Positions 5,067 to 5,276 of a stretch of 5,276 bases of DNA are shown piece after piece. Source of the stretch: Bacillota bacterium (GTDB lineage Bacteria > Bacillota_C > Negativicutes > Sporomusales > Sporomusaceae). Both the position numbers and the translations under genes were made by a program. How positions within the stretch are numbered: position 1 is the stretch's first letter; every line of letters starts with the position of its first letter. The stretch spans positions 1 to 5,276 of the forward strand of contig JAEZQV010000463.1 of assembly GCA_023441125.1 (NCBI GenBank), in the 5' to 3' direction. The notes under the pieces were generated by a model. The model was given only the letters and a program-made list of their open reading frames with translations, searched no databases and was not told the DNA's origin.

Positions 5067-5276
5067 TTATTCCAAAAACAGCTGCCGGCTTTGTTCGTCA
5101 TAAGCAAACAGTTCGGCGTAGCGTCCCCAGTCGATTAGGATATCCAAATAACTTTTAACTTCCGCCGGCGGAAAAGAGTTGGCCAGGGTGTCTTCAAAAA
5201 ATTCGATATTCATCCGTTTGTTCGATTTGGATTGCAAGATAGCCAGGATTTTGTTGGCGGCCGGCACGTTTTGCAC
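5067..5276 (-). CDS. C-terminal end of nitrate/sulfonate/taurine-type ABC ATPase with AAA-associated domain (5' part outside window)
   Basis: Only the last 69 residues are visible; the frame stays open to the right edge and no start lies inside the window. The C-terminus LIDWGRYAELFAYDEQSRQL (47-66 of the visible part), preceded by a helical segment with FFEDTLANSFPPAEVKSYLD, is the hallmark of the AAA-associated C-terminal domain (PF09821). That domain follows the nucleotide-binding domain in a subset of NitT/TauT-type ABC ATPases. The Walker motifs would lie beyond the edge. Stop TAA is at 5067-5069. The gene converges on the MFS transporter with a shared hairpin between them. A permease and substrate-binding protein are expected upstream, outside the window; the substrate is not known. 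Confidence 0.88.
   Translation of the reverse strand: MQNVPAANKILAILQSKSNKRMNIEFFEDTLANSFPPAEVKSYLDILIDWGRYAELFAYDEQSRQLFLE

Overview
The window looks like a piece of an anaerobic, low-to-mid GC Firmicute chromosome. A Sporomusa-like member of the Negativicutes is my best guess, not proven. The signs are purine-rich AGGAGG-type ribosome binding sites, clear sigma-A promoters with 17-base spacers, hairpin terminators, a textbook T-box leader and a flavoredoxin-type flavin reductase. There are no insertion sequences, CRISPR arrays, tRNAs or rRNAs.

Layout. At the left edge, on the minus strand, is the N-terminal ~288 residues of an ABC-2 type ATPase (COG4586-like; 1-865). Positions 866-1405 are non-coding. 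They hold a near-consensus plus-strand promoter (1024-1052), followed about 60 bases later by a strong terminator (1113-1160). This is an orphan short transcription unit, or an attenuated leader for the next operon. That operon is a flavin reductase/flavoredoxin (1406-1981) and a small ABM-fold monooxygenase (2005-2304). A bidirectional hairpin (2323-2355) separates it from a convergent minus-strand gene for an unrecognised 137-aa protein with a possible Cys/His metal site (2380-2793). A possible 54-residue small protein with its own ribosome binding site (2847-3011) lies upstream of it, behind an AT-rich promoter that overlaps an 18-base palindrome.

The right half is dominated by a T-box riboswitch (about 3266-3593) behind a strong promoter. 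It controls a complete 12-TM MFS transporter of the anion:cation symporter type (3676-4992). I read its specifier as ATC (isoleucine), and the TGGT of the T-box bulge agrees with the A discriminator of tRNA-Ile. The transporter should therefore be expressed when charged tRNA-Ile runs low, which suggests it imports isoleucine-related or precursor organic acids. A convergent hairpin (5013-5050) separates it from the C-terminal end of a second ABC ATPase (5067-5276, minus). That ATPase is of the nitrate/sulfonate type and carries the AAA-associated C-terminal domain.

I do not see a clearly new multi-gene system. The most interesting items are the T-box/MFS pairing, the orphan promoter-terminator unit, and the palindromes next to the two promoters in 3012-3265.
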